Shown here one piece after another: positions 52,066 through 62,124 of a stretch of 64,000 nucleotides of DNA (positions are counted from its first letter, which is position 1; every line of letters starts with the position of its first letter). Location of the stretch: positions 682,001 to 746,000 of the forward strand of contig JAHDVF020001260.1 in assembly GCA_022606425.2 (NCBI GenBank), written 5' to 3'. The translations under genes were made by a program, and so were the position numbers. This DNA is from Lepidostoma basale (lineage: Eukaryota > Arthropoda > Insecta > Trichoptera > Lepidostomatidae). Under the pieces are notes generated by a model. That model was not told the origin of the DNA and made no database searches. It was given only the letters and a program-made list of their open reading frames with translations.

Positions 52066-52512
52066 TTAAAAGGATGAAAGTAGAAAAAATGCAGTAGAAA
52101 TGAGATCTCTTAGACGAATGTGTAGATACTCTGAGTATGATAGAGTGTCGAATGAAAATAAAATAAGTGAATGCAGTGCGAATGATGGTGTTATGAACAA
52201 AATAATGAAAGGATCATTAAGATGGTTTGGACATATGGAAAGAATGAATGAAGAAAGAATGGTAAAAAATATATATGTTAACGATGTAAATGGAACCAGA
52301 AATAGAGGAAAACCGAGGAAAACGTGGCATGATCAAATAAATCAAATATTGAATGTCGGCCATGTGAGGAGTCAGAGAAATCGACGCGCGTGCATGACAC
52401 AATGTATGAATGTTGAGGAATCGAGAGAAATATGTCGGGAAAGAAAAGTGTGGCAGTCCATTATTTCTCCCTACCCCTTCGGGAAGACGGCATGATGGTT
52501 AGTTAGTTTTTT
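52066..52512 (+). pseudogene. LINE-alpha 3' copy inserted in fold-back C2
   Basis: Cleanest C-terminal domain among the short copies: 131 open codons MRSLRRMCRYSEYDRVSNEN, KGSLRWFGHMERMNEERM, IYVNDVNGTRNRGKPRKTWH, GHVRSQRNRRACMTQCMNVE, ERKVWQSIISPYPFGKTA, stop. The hairpin is slightly damaged (CCCCTTCGGGAAG), followed by CATGATGGTTAGTTAG. 5' end just before GGATGAAAGTAGAAAAAATG. The basic and Cys/His residues (RNRRACMTQCMN) may bind nucleic acid; this is inference. Confidence 0.85.
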
Positions 52513-52614
52513 TTTTTAATTTAAAATGAACTTCCATCAAGAGATTTCAGTAAAATCATTTGATTATCATGATAAACCATTTCAAAATAATTAAACTTTT
52601 AATTATATAAATAT

Positions 52615-52800
52615 ACGTTTGCTTAGATAGACCCGTATGCCGAACCGGAGAGATCAGAGAAATCAAGATCTTGTACGCGTCAATACCGGCCGGAGTACGA
52701 CCTCTGGGAAGGCCTAGACAGCGCCTAATGGATAACGTTCTGGCTGATCTGGCTAGATTGAGCGAAAGGATCTACTGGGAGTCAGGAGTTTTATGGCCAT
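52615..52800 (+). pseudogene. Short LINE C-terminal fragment
   Basis: Reads CRTGEIREIKILYASIPAGV, RPLGRPRQRLMDNVLADLAR, a GRPR-R-DN-L-DL ending resembling the element at 39945, then a stop. No upstream coding part. Confidence 0.55.
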
Positions 52801-53062
52801 AGCAAGTTAGTAAGTAACTATGCTTAGATCAGCATGGTTGATAAATTATTTTTAGGGATCTTGGGAATATTCGTGTCTTGTCCTTTTACCTTCGACTGAC
52901 GTTTTAGAGATCATTGTAAACTCCTTGAAGAGGTAAGATGTATGTTAGCTTTTCAACTATCTCGGAAACGTCGATCAAAAAGTATATTACCATACATTTA
53001 CACACTCAAAATCCTACGGAATATTGTATTATATTAATTTGTCGAGTTGTATAGTATTTTAA

Positions 53063-53740
53063 CCCTTTGTACTCGGTTGTCGCCGCCACAGCGACATAAT
53101 AAATATTTTAACAACTCCGATGGCGCCGCAGCGGCGACATAAACAATAGGTATAAATTTTATTGTTTAAAAAATAAAAGGGTCGTTTTACAGGTATACAA
53201 ATGCTGTATTCAGTTGTATACAGTACCCCCTGGCGATAAGTAGTGCTTTTTGCTCTGTTTTTAATTCATGACAATAACTAAGCATTCATTTTAATTTGAT
53301 AATTTTTACTTCCCTTTAAATATGGAAGAGAATTTTGAATTCAATGATAGTTATCAGAGTGCATTTCTTTATGAGAAAAGATCTCAAGAGGGACTGTGTG
53401 GTCTGCTCGAAAATGGCAGTAAGAGGTGGCAGACGGAAAACCAGTGAGTACTGTGACACGTGTCGTAACAAGCCACGTATGCATTTGGGCGACTGCTTTC
53501 TAAAATACCATACGTTAAAAAATTATAAAGATAAGAATATGCCAATTTTTCTTTTATTAACAATCTTATATGATAATAAATATATATTTCTCAACATAAC
53601 TACATCTTTTTATTTACTGCCTTAACAAAACACATATTTTTCTAATTTTCCAAAAATATCGCAATTTTTCCTCATATTTTTACATTACACTCTATGGAGT
53701 AGCTGGTATACCATATTTTAAAAAAATCGAGTCCAAAGGG
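53063..53740 (+). mobile_element. Internally deleted piggyBac element, 678 bp
   Basis: Ends CCCTTTGTACTCG and (complement) CCCTTTGGACTCG match at 12 of 13 bases. The left target is TTAA (53059-53062), the right is TCAA (53741-53744, one change). Subterminal GC-rich repeats GTCGCCGCCACAGCGAC and GGCGCCGCAGCGGCGACAT lie within 110 bp of the left end. Only the two ends of the transposase gene remain. It could be mobilised in trans by a related transposase; this is inference. Confidence 0.85.
53322..53600 (+). pseudogene. piggyBac transposase remnant: N-terminus joined to C-terminal Cys-rich domain
   Basis: An ATG at 53322 opens MEENFEFNDS, typical of an acidic piggyBac N-terminus. The C-terminal cysteine-rich domain follows in another frame: DCVVCSKMAVRGGRRKTSEY, CDTCRNKPRMHLGDCF, KYHTLKNY. 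The CxxC / CxxC / C...H pattern is the zinc-binding tail that recognises the element's ends. The catalytic DDD core is deleted, so no transposase activity is expected. Confidence 0.8.
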
Positions 53741-54084
53741 TCAACGCTTTGCTTTTCATTATATTTATATCACATCTCAACATCAACAAACTACAATAAA
53801 TGAGTCAAACTTTCATTTAATAATTCTGTGATTCTTAATCAGGGATTTATCGATATCGTGATCTATATCGGTTGATTTCAATTTTATTCCAACTATGTCA
53901 AGATTACGCACATGTTCTAAAACGCATTTAAATTATTTATTGTTAAGTATGGTCTAATTATAAGTTTGTGCATATAATTTTTTTAGGTATATATTATTTA
54001 TGTGATAGCTTTTACAAGTCTAAGATACTATAATATTTGAGAATTTGTGAGAATGTCAAAGGAAAGTTTGATAAAGAGATATCC

Positions 54085-54365
54085 AATCAAATGATTTAAT
54101 TGAAATCTCTTGATGAAAGTTCATTTTAAATAATAATTAAATAAAACGATGTTTTTTAACTTCTTCCACTTTTGTATTTATTTCGACAGCGACTCGTTTC
54201 GTTTCGCCAGGCTCGCTGGCATCGACAGACTGGTCCAGACCTAGTCCACACCGGACTAGTCTGTCAATGCCAGCGAGCCTGGCGAATCCGGTCGCTGTCG
54301 AAATAAAGACAGAAGTGGAATGAATTAAAAAAACATCGTTTTATTTAATTATTATTTAAAGAGAT
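54085..54365. repeat. Fold-back repeat C3
   Basis: Left end TGAAATCTCTTGATGAAAGT, TAAATAAAACGATGTTTTTT, TTTGTATTTATTTCGACAGC; right GTCGAAATAAAGACAGAAGT, AACATCGTTTTATTTAATTA. Opposed cores; the right one has GAAT for GAAA and CTGTCAA for the box. Confidence 0.8.
54185..54239 (-). ncRNA. Hammerhead-like motif C3 (left arm, variant core)
   Basis: Minus strand: CCAGT, CTGTCGA, stem II TGCCAG-CGAGC-CTGGCG (five pairs), GAAAC repeated once (a small duplication), GAGTC, GCTG. Stem I CAGT/GCTG pairs, with a G-U wobble replacing the A-U of C1 and C2. Confidence 0.35.
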
Positions 54366-54369
54366 ATAT

Positions 54370-56640
54370 AGCTTAAAATATGTTTGTATGTCATTTTTAA
54401 ATAAAAAATATTAATAAAAGTCTTTAAAATCTTGAACAGAACAGGTGACACAAAACTTCATTTGCCTCTTCTGATAAATAAGTCATTCTTAACATATAGT
54501 ACATCTGTTTACTAAATGTCCCAGAATCGTAAATAACAAATACCTTAAATATCTCGACCAAATGCATAAGAGATATATATTTTTGACGTTTCATATATTA
54601 ATTTGTTTTAAGATAATTCCTTTATTTAAAATGCTCAGTTAAGGGTTTTATATAATAATAATATATTTCCAGGAAAGATTGGTTTAATGTACTTTTTATA
54701 AAGCATTATGCCGAAAATAAAACAATATGAATATAAAAATAAGAACATCTAAATGCCTCGTTTGAATATATACTTTAAAAGCATAAAAGGCAGGTAGATT
54801 TAAAAGGAAATAAAAAAACAAAATATCAAAGAAAAACAAAACAAAGATAAAAACACATTTTTACATTCGTATATGCTCGCAATAAGATATACGAGTATAC
54901 TCAAAGTTACACACGTGCTTATATTTATTATCAAACAAAATGTACATTTACTTTTATCATATGTTTTTAAATTCCCTTTCTCTAAACGCTTTTTTTAACG
55001 GTTTGACATGTTAAACCTCACACAAAATTATTTCAATATTTCGTGTAAGGTTCAATAACCAGTTTAGACTTATGAAAAATACAATTTATTTCAAAATATT
55101 TTATTTAATTAACTTATAATCCAAAATTAAAAATACGTGTTTGTATTTTGATGATCGTTTTTATTAATAAAAAAGAAACACTACAAGCAGATTTCTTTTT
55201 ATGCTGATAGATAATTGCAGCATATTTGAATTTCGATTTCAGTTTTGTATTTTTAATAATTTATTGTGTTTTATATTTTATTTTTTGCATTCGTGTTTTG
55301 TAATATTCGTATTATAGTAATACGAAAAAATTATGAAAAAAATATTCTGTAATTAGTTATTTAAAAAGGCATGTAAAATAACTGATTACCAATATAATTA
55401 TTCATTTAATACGTTTTGTTAAATAATACAGAAGGTATTTTTTAAACATTTTGACCACAAAAATTATTTAAAGCAGACTGTATAGCTCCTTTACGGTTCC
55501 AAAAAATACACTTATGATTTGCACAAAATAACTATTAAAAATTACGTAATTTCGTTAAGAAGTAACGATAACAAATAAATACTACTAATATACATTTCTA
55601 CATATTTTGTTAATTTTACATTTTTCATTTCACGTGTTTTACATGAAACAGTTTACAGATTTATGTTTTTTAATAGTTATTAATTACTATAATATGTGGT
55701 TAATTGTGATTTTATTAATTAAATTATAAAACATATTTTTAAAGCTGAACACATGTATTTTTGGTTCTTATAACAAACAAATGTATTTTTTTAAGTAATG
55801 AAAATGACGTAATGAAATAATTTACCTTCATATTCTTGATGCCTAAAGATTCACTGAATTGTATTCACTAATTTAATATTTTAATAAATTTAGTTCGTTG
55901 TTTTCACAAAAAGATTATTATGTATATATAAAAATACAGTTATATACATATAACACCCATTTTCTTAACTATATTAACCAATTTTACTGTTTTTAATTAA
56001 TGTTTTTAATATTTTACAGTAATCAATGTCCACACACAAATCACTATTTTATTTCGTTTTTGAATGCCGATTATATTATTAATTTATTCTGAAATTCGTT
56101 TCGGTGAATCAGTTTTTACGTAATCCAATGAATACTGAAAGTTTATTTGAATATTGAAGTAAACTTTGGCCGCCTACGACGCGCAGCTACGCCGACGTAG
56201 CTGTTGCCGCTTTAGGGGTTCCGACGCGACTGAATACTTGATACCCACTTTGCCAGGCTCCGTAGAGCGCTGTAGCGCTGGAGTCATCACGCCCCCTACG
56301 GTGCTCTACGACTCGTAGCACCCGTAAATAGTGTGCATTAAGTGCTAGGAATTACAGCTAGTCTGCGATTTTATCAAGGAATAAACGAAAAAAGACGGAT
56401 TGATATAAAATTTTAGATCATTTTATAAGTATAATTAACATAAAAAAAATTGTATAATTTTAATACACCTGTAAATTTGTATTTACACCCCTTTATTATT
56501 TACAACAACTAACCGGTTTTAGCGTTTTTTGTAACCCTGGCTAAGCTCCGGCGAGAGCAAATATTATATTTAATAATGCCACGCCACAAATCAAGTGCTT
56601 CATACGAAACTTTAAAAAAAATCTACAATCTATTAATGGC
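54370..56640. other. Longest repeat-poor stretch; GC-richer island at 56160-56345
   Basis: Very AT-rich DNA without LINE, SINE or fold-back matches. The island (GACGCGCAGCTACGCCGACG, GTAGAGCGCTGTAGCGCTGG, GCTCTACGACTCGTAGCACC) contains several small inverted repeats. No ORF. It may be unique host sequence such as an intron or distal regulatory DNA. Confidence 0.35.
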
Positions 56641-56644
56641 CAAT

Positions 56645-56935
56645 AACGAATTTAACTATTCATCTTCTTCTTTACGTAGATCTGCTTAGACATGATTTCA
56701 AACCAAGGTCCTGTGATGAAATCGTCCAGCTTTCTCTCCACCTCTTTGATAGTCGTCCTGGTGGTCGACGACCCTCTTGAGTCTCGTGCATCACAATCTT
56801 GGGAATCCTCACTGGCTCCATCCTCTCTATGTGGTTCTTCCAGAATTGTCTTTTTTACCTTCTCCATCTCACTATGTCATCAATTTTGTAGATTCTGCAA
56901 ATCTCTTCGTAAGGTATCCTGTTTCTAAGGGTAAA
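56645..56935 (-). pseudogene. LINE-beta C-terminal fragment
   Basis: Minus strand frames: ICRIYKIDDIVRWRR, stop, KRQFWKNHIERMEPVRIPKI, VMHETQEGRRPPGR, KRWRES. The 3' end has the (AAGAAG) tail (complement CATCTTCTTC at 56662). Same domain order as 41300-41470. Confidence 0.7.
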
Positions 56936-57514
56936 TGAAGTAAAAAATTAATAAATTTCGCCTTTTTTCGAGAATTCGTTAATTTTTTTTTCAAATCTGT
57001 GATTTGCAAACTAAGTAATTCTTCGACCAGGGGGGAGTACCCTTTAAATGGTGTCTCTCTCGGATGACTTATGCAGCACTGTTACAGAACATAGGTAGAA
57101 AATAAAGCTTCTGAAATGATGCAAAATTCAGATCATTCTATTCTCTTGAATAAGGTAAATTATAAGATCGGCTTTAAGATTTTATTTTAACCCATTCCTT
57201 ACATAGCAAATAAATTTCACTCATTAAAGTATTGTGTTATTACTACAAGCTTCAAAGTGAGTGTTCTAACTCCAAAAATATAATATAATATACTTATAAT
57301 TTGACATCAATTTACAACAAATGCATTAAAAAATGATAATGTTTATTATCTTATTACTAAAAAAGGTTTTTTAATCGGCAAGCGATCATGATGTTCACAA
57401 AAATCATCTAGCATGGGGTCCGCTCATGACAGGCGTCAAAGTAGAATGCTAGAATTGACAGAACAATACTAATAGTTTATCTTATTTTATAATTTTGTGT
57501 AAGATTAAACACTT

Positions 57515-57605
57515 CAAAAAGTTAATGCGAATGAAAACCGTCAGTTTTCTAGAAATTTTATTATATTTTATGGGAATGACATGTTTCGCCCTGATAAGTC
57601 AATTT
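57515..57605 (-). repeat. Family E half-motif
   Basis: GGGAATGACATGTTTCGCCC; on the minus strand GGGCGAAACATGTC then ATTCCC. GAAA, CATG and GTC are present but there is no CUGANGA box. 56940-57515 has nothing recognised. Confidence 0.4.
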
Positions 57606-57734
57606 TGCCACATTTGATAATGCCTTAGAATATTAATTCGTATTAACTATTACATTATTGTTCAAGAAACGAAAAAAATGTAGTTTGAACGGGAAATTTA
57701 AAAAAATATGATAAGAGGAAGTACATTTTGTAAC

Positions 57735-58450
57735 TAACCGTCTCCCCGAAAGGGTAGGTAGAATGGACTGTCACACTTTTCCTGATGCGGCACTCCATCC
57801 TTCGCTTTTCGCCCCGCGGGAGACGCGGTGTGATGGGTTGCGAACCTCATCGCCACCAATAGGCATCTCCCCCGCACACTTCGATCGTCCAATACCCACA
57901 AAATAAATCTAAAACAAATAACAAATAATATAAAATACAATGATATAAAATAAAAATAATTTAATACAAAATGTTCTTTTTAGATGGTGCACATATTGAC
58001 TATTTAATTTATGTTCCACGAATCCACCGTTTTTTTAATTTAGCACATAATGTAATACAACATAATGTTTTTTTCGTTGTTGCACATGTTGACATGGACA
58101 TCCGGAATTTTGTGTTTATTTAATTTATGTTACACGTATCCACCGTTTTTTGAATTAGCTGTTATTAGGCACTTAACCAGCAAGAACTTAAAAATAATAT
58201 TGAAGAAATTATTCAAATTGTCATTGGAACAAATGAAAATTTTATTTTTACATCTGTCAAAATTCTTTGTAAAAACGATAAAACTAATATAATTTTAACA
58301 GCAAAAGAGTACAAACGTATGACGTGTCACAATTAACTATTATAAAGTGCGGCAACAGTTAAATTGACCAAAACAATTTACTAATACACGACATATCTCC
58401 AAATATACAGGAGCACCAAATGAACCAAACCAAATTTTCAAAATCAGAAA
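57735..58450 (-). mobile_element. LS element, second near-full copy
   Basis: Collinear with 27283-28035: tail CCGTCTCCCCGAAAGGGTAG, GC-rich block CTTTTCGCCCCGCGGGAGAC, two tandem units with ATCCACCGTTTTTT, and the 5' part to AACCAAACCAAATTTTCAAA. The (GTTA)n tail is shortened to CTAAC. Confidence 0.8.
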
Positions 58451-58619
58451 TATAAAAAAATGTAGGTATATATATAAAATAAATTTTAAAATTTTAAAAA
58501 AAATTTGTTACATTTTATATTTGATAATAAATATAATCGTGTGTGACTATATATCGAATTACCTATACAAAAATATATACACGTATTTTTTTTTCGTTAA
58601 ATTCTTCACTTGGATTATA

Positions 58620-58985
58620 TGCGGTCATCTATGACCCGTAATCTTTTTATTTATTTATTTTTCTCGCCGAGGAGTGGGGGAATCATAATGGACGAATACC
58701 TACAGGACTCCTGCTCATGGGTAGACCTACTACTAGTTTAAAACCCCAATCTGGTGCTTCCTGCCTGCAAAGGTACCACCTTTCAGCATTCCTTCGTTGC
58801 AGCCTTATGACCCGCAAGCTGGACTATGTCATTTACTTTTCGTAATCTTCCTACGCTTGTTTTGTTGTTCCTAGGCCTTTTCTTTAGAATTCTAAGCGAC
58901 CATCTGATACTGTCCTGTCTCGCCACCCTGCAAAATGTTTCTATCACCTTAGAATAAACGGTGTTTTCCAAATATCCAATTTTGA
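58620..58985 (-). pseudogene. LINE C-terminal fragment
   Basis: Minus strand: VIETFCRVARQDSIRWSLRI, KKRPRNNKTSVGRLRKVNDI, VQLAGHKAATKEC, a decayed version of the RW...RPR...GRP...DDI...AG segment of LINE-gamma-type proteins. A TTTATTTATTTA stretch (58648-58660) may be the tail. Confidence 0.5.
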
Positions 58986-59344
58986 AGTTTTATTCGAAAT
59001 ATTGTTAGTGGTAAAAGTACGTGCCCTCCGGATTATGACGAAATTTATTGAATGCCCAATTTTCGCGATTGTATATAGATCTCATCAAACGCGTTGTTAA
59101 TATTTTCTGTCTTGACTCTTAAGCATTTGATTTTATGACATTTTATTCCATGGATTATATCAATGTGTGAATTTAGAAAAGAATCGTAGGTCACACGATT
59201 AGTTTATTTACACCTGAGTAAAATTGTATCACTCAGAAGCTAATAAAATGTATAAATAAATTAAAACAAACATCTTACAATCCAACATGATTCTTATTCA
59301 TTTAGGTATAACACTAAAGATGAGCAAACTTTTCTATGATATCG

Positions 59345-59850
59345 CTCATTCAGTTCTTAGGCCCGTCCCCCATACATCCGTGACTAAGGTTATCTGTTAT
59401 TTTATTTACGGAAATCAAAGGAGGCACCAGGCCACATTTAAGCTGCTCTATTTTTCCCACTCCTATGCCCCGCACCTGCAAACTCTAACATATGGTATAT
59501 ATAAACAATAAAATCATCTTATCTGTAAGGGAATATAAAAGCAAAAATCTTAAAATCAATAGTTTAAGAAAGGCCGGGCACAATTGGGGGTGGAAGAGGG
59601 TAAGTGTTGGGTTTAGGTAAAGAAACAGTAGAGTTAGTAGACAAGATTTTCGTCAACAGATAAGGGGGTCACCAGCACATACCCGAGGCTGTTATAGGGC
59701 GCAGCGGTGCCCTTTCGTCAGCCTCGCTCATGCACTTCCTAGGCTTGTTCCCCATCCGTCCGGGATTTATATTTAATATATACCAATCGCAGGGGGATGC
59801 CAAGCCGCATTTAATCTAATATTTTTTCCCCTTCAATGTCTCGCTTACTC
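59345..59850 (+). repeat. Repeat T, two partial copies
   Basis: 59345-59515 (GCCCGTCCCCCATACATCCG, AGGCACCAGGCCACATTTAA) and 59660-59850 (CATACCCGAGGCTGTTATAG, CAGCCTCGCTCATGCACTTC, CCCCATCCGTCCGGGATTTA, GCCGCATTTAATCTAA) match 38015-38190. The two partial copies lie about 300 bp apart; they could be old LTR pieces. Confidence 0.4.
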
Positions 59851-60805
59851 ACTTACATAATATGTACGCATACACTATATTCTTATAGTTAACATTTAGT
59901 GAGCTTAACCTAGATATCACAGCGAAGACATAGCGCTTTTTTACTTTTTACATGAGGAAGGCGGAACAGTCTGGATGGGGTAGAGAGAGAGAGGGAAAAT
60001 GCGGAGGGGTGGTTCATCGACAAAGAAATGTTGTAATTTCAACATCGTTATTTGAAAATTTCTGATTTCAGACATGGCTACCGTTTTGGATCATCTTATT
60101 ACCCGACGCCACCCGTACATCTTCGAACCATAATTTGGATCAAAATCTGTAATAATTATAAGAATACATAATTAAAATTTGAACGTTTTGCCAAACAGTA
60201 TATGACGAATATCTAAACATACCATGCAGGCCATTTTGGGTACAATATTCGAGTTCACATTACGAACTAACAATGGTGTATTGTACAGGTTTACCGCTAC
60301 TTCGTGATTTTGCAGTAAGTACCAATTTTAACTGCTAACGCAGGATTTTATTGGTAGAATTTCTGCCCGTAAACATAAAACTTAATGAATGCACAAACAA
60401 ACCCTTTTTACAAAATAAAATACATTCGAAATGTCCATATAGCGTGCCGCTCGCACATAAAACGAACGACTTTGTTAATCAAATTGGAAACATCCTATCA
60501 GCCATTGCGGTTATATAATATCTGCTAACTATATGTATGTTATATTGTACATGAGAGTATTCGTTGAATTTCGATGCTATTTGGGTATTGATTTCGTTTA
60601 TATATAGGATTTATTTACAGTTTTTTTGTTAAATTTCAACCCTAGGGATTGGTTTGCATTGAGTCTAATAGTTTTGTTGGTTCTTGGGCATTTTTGAAAG
60701 ATAATTATTATCGTATTTAAAGCAAGCTAAACTCTAGGTGGGTAGATCAACTCTTCTATCCTGATATACTTCTCAAGCCTTCCCTATCTAAAATAACGGA
60801 GGAGT
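59850..60805. other. No recognised feature
   Basis: Short AG-rich run near 59985. No shared repeat or supported exon. Confidence 0.35.
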
Positions 60806-60809
60806 TTTC

Positions 60810-61003
60810 AGAGATCCCAATGTACTCAACAAGGCGTTGGTTCGGAGCAGACTCGAAAGTGGTTCTGTGATATGGAGTCCTCACGAGGCGAGATATTCCG
60901 TTATATTGGAGAGGGTTCAGAATAAATTTCTGAGGTATCTCTACATGAAGGAGTATGGTAGTTATCCGTGGCTCTATCCCGCGGCATTTCTTTTGGGAAT
61001 GCT
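60810..61003 (+). pseudogene. Jockey-like LINE fragment 1
   Basis: Reads LVRSRLESGSVIWSPHEARY, SVILERVQNKFLRYLYMKEY, GSYPWLYPAAFLLGMLG. The SRLEYxSxxWSP...VQxKFLR segment follows the RT palm in Jockey-type elements. Cut at 61003 and joined to a LINE-alpha subfamily B 3' end (CTCTCTGCCTACCCTTACGG, CGGCGTGATGGTTTGCTG, (TTG)n to about 61076). Confidence 0.75.
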
Positions 61004-61077
61004 CGGCGGTCCAATCTCTCTGCCTACCCTTACGGGGAAACGGCGTGATGGTTTGCTGTTGTTGTTGTTGTTATCAC
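61004..61077 (+). repeat. LINE-alpha subfamily B 3' stub
   Basis: Only the last ~75 bases: CTGCCTACCCTTACGGGGAA, ACGGCGTGATGGTTTG, (TTG)n. The hairpin stem is CCC/GGG with loop TTAC. 61080-61555 that follows has nothing recognised. Confidence 0.75.
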
Positions 61078-61559
61078 TTCATGGAAATCATTTGCAATGT
61101 TGTGAGTTACGGAGAATAACATGTTTGTGTTCGTGATTTTGTTTCAAAATTCATGTGCCTACACCGATTTCCCAGAAACATGGGAACTTTCAGACATCAT
61201 TAGCCGGTACACCAAATATTTGAAATTAACGACGAATTCCTTTGAATTTTAACATGCTTTACTATCATGAATATTAGTTACACCCTTAATTGTTTTTCTA
61301 AGAAAAATCTACAAACGACATTAGAATTATAATTGACTTTATTTTTGTGTTTATTACAAATGAAGCGGATAGCATTTTAATTTATGTTAAAAAAAACATG
61401 TTTGTTTATTTCAACGTTTGAATATTGTATATAATTGGAATCATTTTGTTTTATTCTATTCATAAAATAAAAACGGCATCGTGTTTTTTTGTCAACGCAC
61501 TGTCACTCCATTGTAAACATTTTCCCTGGAATGAGCGGACTCTACCTCATGCATACTAG

Positions 61560-62100
61560 ACACAAGGACATGTCTTCAAATAGGATATTACCCGTGGCTC
61601 TTTCCAGCTGATTTCTTGCTAGAGATGCTAGGCTACCAGTCACTCGAGAGGAGACGAGACATTCACTTGGGTGCTCATTTCTTTCGGCTGATATGCGGTT
61701 GTATACACAACTCAGAAATCCTGAGTGATGTAGGTCTGTTCGTCCCTGACATCTTTTTCGTCGTCTTCGACAAAGGGGCCATACATTGTTTTATCTCCCA
61801 CGATGCATAACCAACCTGCCAATAGTTATGCCGGTAGGTAGAGCAATATCTTTGCTTAATCGTATCACCTCGGAGTTTGACGTATTTTGTGATAGTTTGG
61901 CTTATCTGAGGGAAGCACTGTCTTTATTATAATTGTTTGGTATATTTATTTTATTAATTTGTCATGCATCTTATGTATCTCGCTCTTTTTATTAATCTAT
62001 TATGTATTACTTATTATTATGTGTCTCTAACTTGTGTCTTTAGTGTATTGGAAAAAAAGTTCTGTAATGTTTAAGATAAATTAAATTAAATAAAGAACAG
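61560..62100 (+). pseudogene. Jockey-like LINE fragment 2 and 3' UTR
   Basis: Frames give GYYPWLFPADFLLEMLGYQS, LERRRDIHLGAHFFRLICGC, IHNSEILSDVGLFVPD. It overlaps fragment 1 (PWLxPAxFLLxMLG), so it is a second copy, not a continuation. Downstream the UTR runs to TTAAATTAAATAAAGAACAG with an AATAAA signal. Frameshifted beyond 61800. Confidence 0.7.
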
Positions 62101-62124
62101 CGTGATCCGCATACAATAGACATA

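Noticed and set aside
53335..53625. Zinc-finger host gene
   Set aside because: The Cys pattern is the piggyBac C-terminal domain and lies between piggyBac TIRs.
1976..54300. CRISPR or regulated bacterial features
   Set aside because: Repeats are dispersed and inverted, without regular spacers; everything indicates a eukaryotic genome.
17000..54365. Helitron interpretation of the hairpin-bearing repeats
   Set aside because: No 5' TC / 3' CTRR ends with a terminal hairpin, and opposed pairs with internal GAAA cores fit a ribozyme layout better.
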